From Actinomycetes bacterium (GTDB lineage Bacteria > Actinomycetota > Acidimicrobiia > Acidimicrobiales > RAAP-2): a stretch of 7,990 bases of DNA. Positions 5,068-7,990 of the stretch are shown here, in pieces. The stretch lies in contig JAJZFO010000193.1 in NCBI GenBank assembly GCA_021805305.1, positions 1-7,990 of the forward strand. Direction: 5' to 3'. Every line of letters starts with the position of its first letter. Within the stretch, counting starts at the first letter, position 1. Made by a program: the position numbers and the translations under genes. Below the pieces are notes generated by a model. The model did not search any database and was not told the DNA's origin. It worked only from the letters and a program-made list of their open reading frames with translations.

Positions 5068-6708
5068 TCACGCGACGAGTTGTGGCGCGGCGGCCGGAGA
5101 ACAGTGCCACGTGCGATACCCACCGTCGAGGTTGAAGGCGCGGTAGCCGAGCTCACTGAGCATTCGCACCGCGACGTGGCCGCGCTGGCCCACCTGACAG
5201 TTGACCACGATCTCGGCGTCGTCGAGCTCGCCAAGTCGGTCGCGCAGTTCGTCCACCGGGATGTTCACCGCTCCCGGGAGCGAGCCGCGAGCGAATTCCT
5301 CGCGAGTGCGAACGTCCACGAATTGCGCGCCGCGCGCGCGGTACTCCTCAACCTCGCTCCACTGAATGGTGGACACGAGTCCCGACAGCACGTTCTCGGC
5401 GACGTAGCCCAACATGTTCACGGGGTCCTTGGCCGATCCGTACGGCGGCGCGTAGGCCAGTTCCAGGTCGGCGAGCTCCGGAGCGCTCAGCCCCGCGCGG
5501 ATCGCCGTCGCCAGGACGTCGATACGCTTGTCCACGCCCTCGGTCCCCACGCCCTGGGCGCCGAGGATCTCGCCCGAGGCGGGATCCACCAGCAACTTGA
5601 GACACATTGACTTGGCGCCGGGGTAGTAGCCCGCGTGCGAGGCCGGATGCGTGTGGATCGCCACGAAGTTGCGTCCCTGGGCGCGCAGGCGCTTCTCGTT
5701 CCATCCCGTGGTGGCGATGGTGAGGTCGAAGACCTTGACGATGGCGGTGCCGATGGTGGCCCGCGGACGGACCTCACGCCCGGCGATGTGGTCGGCGACC
5801 ACGCGACCGTGCCGATTGGCCAGGTTGGCGAGCGGCACGAGAGTGGCCGATCCATCGAGCGCGTCGGCCTTCTCCGCGGCGTCACCGATCGCGTAGACGT
5901 TGGCCACGCTGGTCCGGTTGTACTCGTCCACCGCGATTCCGCCACGCTCACCAATGCGCAGACCCGCGTCGCGGGCCAGTGCGGTGTCGGGTCGCACGCC
6001 GATGGCGAGGATCACCAGGTCAGCCGGGGAGAACTCGCCCGACGCGAGATGTACCCCGTGACGGGTCACCTCCTGGACGCCGTCGGAGAGTCGCACGTCG
6101 ACGCCGTGACGGCGAAGCTCGTCGGCCACCGACGTCGCCATCTCGGGGTCGAGCGGTGCGAGCACTTGGGAGGTCGCTTCGACCAAGGTCGTCGCGATGC
6201 CCCGGTGCGAGAGGTTCTCGGCGATCTCAAGCCCGATGAAGCCACCGCCGATCACCACGGCGTGGCGCGGCGCGTCCTGCACTGCGTCGACGAGGCGCTC
6301 GACGTCTTCGACGGTGCGTAGCGGCAGGGCCCGTTCGATCCCCGCGATCGCAGGAACGATCGGCGACGCGCCGGGGCTGAGGATCAGGTAGTCGTAGGGG
6401 ACCTGGTAGACCTCGTCCTTGACCAGATTGCGCGCCGTGACGACCTGGGCGGTCGTGTCGATGGCCAGGGCCTCGGTGTCCACGCGCACGTCGAGGCGGA
6501 AGCGACTGTGCAACGAGGCGGGCGTCTGCAGGAGCAGCGATTCTTCCTCACCGATCACGCCGCCGACGTAGTAGGGCAGACCGCAGTTGGCGTAGGACAC
6601 GTATCCGCTCTTCTCCAACACGATGATCTGCGCGTCGTTGTCCAGACGGCGAAGTCTCGTGGCCGCCGACATTCCCCCGGCGACCCCTCCAATGATGACG
6701 ATTCTCAC
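5068..6708 (-). CDS. CoA-disulfide/persulfide reductase with C-terminal rhodanese domain
   Basis: This 546-residue flavoenzyme fits the CoADR-rhodanese fusion family, which uses NAD(P)H to reduce CoA disulfide or CoA persulfide in the cytoplasm. Domains in order: FAD-binding IIGGVAGG (5-12); redox-active Cys42 in SYANCGLPYY; NAD(P)-binding VVIGGGFIGLEIA (151-163); FAD-binding VYAIGDAAE (271-279); and the dimerisation region with GYYPGAK (360-366) and AYAPPYG (418-424), which hold tyrosines matching the Tyr361 and Tyr419 described for staphylococcal CoADR. A rhodanese domain follows (about 450-540): FVDVRTREEF, then the loop C504-QVGQR ending at Arg509, then LDGGYRTW. The second domain would hand sulfane sulfur to Cys42 or CoA. 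GTG at 6708 has AAAGGAG directly upstream, which overlaps the stop of the repressor gene; the 9-base gap makes an operon nearly certain. It lacks only exact substrate proof. Confidence 0.93.
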   Translation of the reverse strand: MRIVIIGGVAGGMSAATRLRRLDNDAQIIVLEKSGYVSYANCGLPYYVGGVIGEEESLLLQTPASLHSRFRLDVRVDTEALAIDTTAQVVTARNLVKDEVYQVPYDYLILSPGASPIVPAIAGIERALPLRTVEDVERLVDAVQDAPRHAVVIGGGFIGLEIAENLSHRGIATTLVEATSQVLAPLDPEMATSVADELRRHGVDVRLSDGVQEVTRHGVHLASGEFSPADLVILAIGVRPDTALARDAGLRIGERGGIAVDEYNRTSVANVYAIGDAAEKADALDGSATLVPLANLANRHGRVVADHIAGREVRPRATIGTAIVKVFDLTIATTGWNEKRLRAQGRNFVAIHTHPASHAGYYPGAKSMCLKLLVDPASGEILGAQGVGTEGVDKRIDVLATAIRAGLSAPELADLELAYAPPYGSAKDPVNMLGYVAENVLSGLVSTIQWSEVEEYRARGAQFVDVRTREEFARGSLPGAVNIPVDELRDRLGELDDAEIVVNCQVGQRGHVAVRMLSELGYRAFNLDGGYRTWHCSPAAAPQLVA

Positions 6709-6717
6709 AATTCTCCT

Positions 6718-7005
6718 TTAGGCCAGGCTCAAGAAGAGCTTCTGGAACTTCTCCGACGCGGGACCGCTATCCACCGTGGTGTCGACGAGGCACTCCTTCA
6801 GGCCCGTCGATATCAGGGTGAAGGCAGCGGCATTGACGGCCTTGGAGACCGCAGCGATCTGTGTGACAATGTCCTCGCACGAACTGCCCTCGTCGAGCAT
6901 CCGCACGACCGCTCCCAATTGTCCGTGGGCCCGGTTGAGTCGCTTGCGGATCTCGAGGGACTGCCTCTCGTCTTTCAAGGTGTGCGGCGCTTCCTCATGT
7001 GCCAT
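6718..7005 (-). CDS. CsoR/RcnR-family repressor, CstR-like (persulfide sensor)
   Basis: This 95-residue all-helical DNA-binding repressor belongs to the CsoR/RcnR (DUF156) family. RKRLNRAHGQLGAVVRMLDEG (20-40) is the family helix block; Cys43 lies in SSCEDIVTQIAAV and Cys72 in ISTGLKECL. In copper-sensing CsoR a His four residues before the second Cys completes the metal site; here that position is Gly68. Retention of both cysteines without the His matches CstR, which senses persulfides through Cys-Cys polysulfide crosslinks. The next gene, a CoADR-rhodanese fusion, is a typical CstR target. ATG at 7005 has AAGGAGGAGG just upstream; a GTG at 7035 in frame would place this ribosome site inside the gene and is rejected. 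A palindromic operator of CsoR type lies in the promoter about 190 bases upstream, consistent with autorepression. Confidence 0.9.
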   Translation of the reverse strand: MAHEEAPHTLKDERQSLEIRKRLNRAHGQLGAVVRMLDEGSSCEDIVTQIAAVSKAVNAAAFTLISTGLKECLVDTTVDSGPASEKFQKLFLSLA

Positions 7006-7190
7006 GGTGTCCTCCTCCTTGACAATCTCCGTCACGAACGAGTTCGTGCCGACCGCGAGCGCTCCGGGCGTAGGCGGTCCCCACGACGACGCGTCGCCTC
7101 GACGCGTACGGTTGCGCCACGTCGCACCTCACGAGCACCGCCATCTCGTCTCCGTTCTGGGATCTCTGCGCCGGCCTCGTCACCGACTAC
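7006..7190 (-). promoter_or_regulatory. Long structured 5' leader of the repressor operon
   Basis: If transcription begins near 7190, the mRNA has a leader of about 185 bases before the repressor ATG. It contains a perfect 8-bp hairpin ACGCGTCG-AGG-CGACGCGT (7089-7107) and a second perfect inverted repeat CACGAAC with GTTCGTG (7033-7048), about 12 bases upstream of the AAGGAGGAGG ribosome site. No terminator T-tract follows either. A minus-strand frame (GTG 7183 or ATG 7144, stop 6995) spans the leader and overlaps the repressor start, but its Arg-rich product resembles nothing I know. Confidence 0.4.
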
Positions 7191-7197
7191 GAGAGAA

Positions 7198-7226
7198 AGT
7201 ATATACCCCTAGGGGTATATACGCAA
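7198..7226 (-). promoter_or_regulatory. Promoter with CsoR/CstR-type palindromic operator
   Basis: On the minus strand TTGCGT (7226-7221) and TATACT (7203-7198) are separated by exactly 17 bases. The palindrome at 7199-7222, GTATATACCCC-TA-GGGGTATATAC, is perfect over 24 bp and fills this spacer, overlapping both hexamers. An AT-flanked CCCC/GGGG palindrome is characteristic of CsoR-family operators. Binding of the repressor encoded downstream would occlude RNA polymerase. On the plus strand the same palindrome has no suitable -35, so the promoter reads toward the repressor. Confidence 0.85.
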
Positions 7227-7242
7227 CACCCGGACACTCGAC

Positions 7243-7270
7243 GCTGGCCGGGTCGCGCTGGCCGGGTCGC
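7243..7270. repeat. Tandem 14-bp direct repeat
   Basis: GCTGGCCGGGTCGC occurs twice in direct succession (7243-7256 and 7257-7270). It lies between the stop of the desulfurase-like gene and the repressor promoter. No T-tract follows, so it is not an obvious terminator; it may be a slippage duplication. Confidence 0.6.
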
Positions 7271-7282
7271 GCGAGCAGAACC

Positions 7283-7990
7283 TCAGCCCGGCGAACACGA
7301 CGACGTACCGTGTCGCGCCCGCGCGTTCGTGAGGGTCGCCCACGGCGAGTCGTCTTCGCCGAAGGAATCGGCGACGTACTCACCCGTGGACGCGTCGTGG
7401 CGATAGGCGACCGGAGGCTCATGACCGCTGGCGATCAGGGCGAGCGCGTCGAGAAGCCGACGCACGTCGTCGGCACTGGTGTTGATCCCGCAACTCGCGC
7501 GAACGGCCCCGGGCATCGCGCCGCGGTCACCGCGGCGAACCTGATCGTGCACCGCCGCCACCTCATCGACACCCAGACCCAGCAGTCGCGTCAGATAGGG
7601 ATGGGCACAGAAGCAGCCGTGTCGAACGCCGATGGCGAACTCCGCGGACAGGCGCGCCGCCACGAGAGCGAAGGGCACGTCGCGCACCGTGAAGGTCGCC
7701 ACCGGCAAGGTCTCCACGTCGAGACCCGGGCCGAGCACCCGGACCCCCGGGATCGACATCAGACCCTCCCGCAACTGGCGCGCGAGGAGGCGGTCGTGTT
7801 CAATAATGGCCGGCCAACCGATTTCGCTCAGGGTATCGAAGGCCGCGTGCAACGCCACGGCGCCCACCACATTGGGCGAACCCGCTTCCTCGCGCTCGGG
7901 CGGCTCGGTCCACTGGACCTCGTCGAGGGTAACGTAATCCACGGCGCCCCCGCCCGCCAGGAACGGTTCACCCGCCACGAACGCGTCGCG
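7283..7990 (-). CDS. Cysteine desulfurase-like class V aminotransferase-fold enzyme, N-terminus beyond window
   Basis: The visible 235 residues are the C-terminal part of a PLP enzyme; the frame is open through the right edge, and the GTG at 7978 is an internal Val. The beginning, FLAGGGAVDYVTLDEVQW, and EAGSPNVVGAVALHAAFDTL are typical of the region just after the PLP-lysine, which must lie outside the window. VRHGCFCAHPYL (fragment residues 122-133) aligns with the loop of SufS-type desulfurases, in which the Cys before A-x-P (fragment Cys128) carries the persulfide; a second Cys lies two residues earlier. VRASCGINTSADDVRRLLDAL is the usual family end, followed here by a roughly 45-residue tail. 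If it is a desulfurase it releases sulfur from cysteine as protein-bound persulfide. It is on the same strand as the sulfur-stress operon, but the repressor has its own promoter after it. Substrate is uncertain; an epimerase or lyase of the same fold is possible. Confidence 0.82.
   Translation of the reverse strand, partial: RDAFVAGEPFLAGGGAVDYVTLDEVQWTEPPEREEAGSPNVVGAVALHAAFDTLSEIGWPAIIEHDRLLARQLREGLMSIPGVRVLGPGLDVETLPVATFTVRDVPFALVAARLSAEFAIGVRHGCFCAHPYLTRLLGLGVDEVAAVHDQVRRGDRGAMPGAVRASCGINTSADDVRRLLDALALIASGHEPPVAYRHDASTGEYVADSFGEDDSPWATLTNARARHGTSSCSPG

Noticed and set aside
5016..5234. Longer version of the Cys-rich protein starting inside the reductase gene
   Set aside because: It would overlap the rhodanese coding region, and a good ribosome site directly precedes ATG 5015.
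5635..6321. Plus-strand open frame of 228 codons opposite the reductase
   Set aside because: The reductase frame on the minus strand is certain from its FAD, NAD and rhodanese motifs.
7006..7035. GTG start adding 10 residues to the CstR-like repressor
   Set aside because: The strong AAGGAGGAGG site would then be inside the gene, whereas it is ideally placed for ATG 7005.
7199..7223. Operator region as a plus-strand promoter
   Set aside because: TATACG is present, but no -35-like hexamer lies at the right distance and no plus-strand gene follows.

Overview
The window is GC-rich bacterial DNA with dense coding on both strands and many GTG starts. It carries a nickel superoxide dismutase with its maturation peptidase and an MshA-like glycosyltransferase, the latter typical of mycothiol-making actinobacteria. 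An actinobacterium (Actinomycetota) is the best guess. An acidimicrobial-type lineage is possible, but the sequence alone does not settle this. I see no tRNA, rRNA, CRISPR array, transposase or other mobile element.

Layout, left to right. (1) 1-1404, minus: most of a secreted PQQ-like beta-propeller protein whose C-terminus lies beyond the left edge. (2) 1516-3110, minus: an MshA-like GT4 glycosyltransferase preceded by a short S26 peptidase of the SodX type. (3) 3171-3587, plus: sodN, divergent from sodX and followed by a strong stem-loop. (4) 3783-3997, plus: a 62-residue single-pass membrane miniprotein preceded by a possible 9-codon leader ORF that overlaps its start as ATGA. (5) 4061-4249, minus: a small TraR/DksA-type zinc-finger protein. 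(6) 4496-4753, plus: an 85-residue protein I do not recognise. It is separated from the zinc-finger gene by 246 bases that hold a 29-bp perfect palindrome and GGGTC/GACCC repeats. (7) 4842-7005, minus: a likely sulfur-stress operon of a CstR-like repressor, a CoA-disulfide/persulfide reductase fused to rhodanese, and a 57-residue Cys-rich protein. (8) 7283-7990, minus: the C-terminal part of a class V aminotransferase-fold (cysteine desulfurase-like) enzyme, cut by the right edge.

Two modules stand out. The first is oxidative-stress defence: SodN must have its N-terminal propeptide removed to expose His1 for nickel binding, and the adjacent SodX-type peptidase is the expected processor. An MshA-like enzyme, potentially making the thiol mycothiol, lies downstream of sodX. 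The second is reactive-sulfur handling. The repressor keeps two cysteines but lacks the copper-ligand histidine of CsoR, so it looks like a persulfide sensor. It sits with a CoADR-rhodanese fusion. A perfect 24-bp palindrome (GTATATACCCC arms around TA) nearly fills the spacer of a TTGCGT-N17-TATACT promoter, which gives a concrete autoregulation model. The cysteine desulfurase-like gene upstream could supply sulfane sulfur. The least explained items are the Cys-rich protein at the end of this operon, the roughly 185-nt structured leader of the repressor mRNA, the 29-bp palindrome, and the leader-ORF/miniprotein pair.
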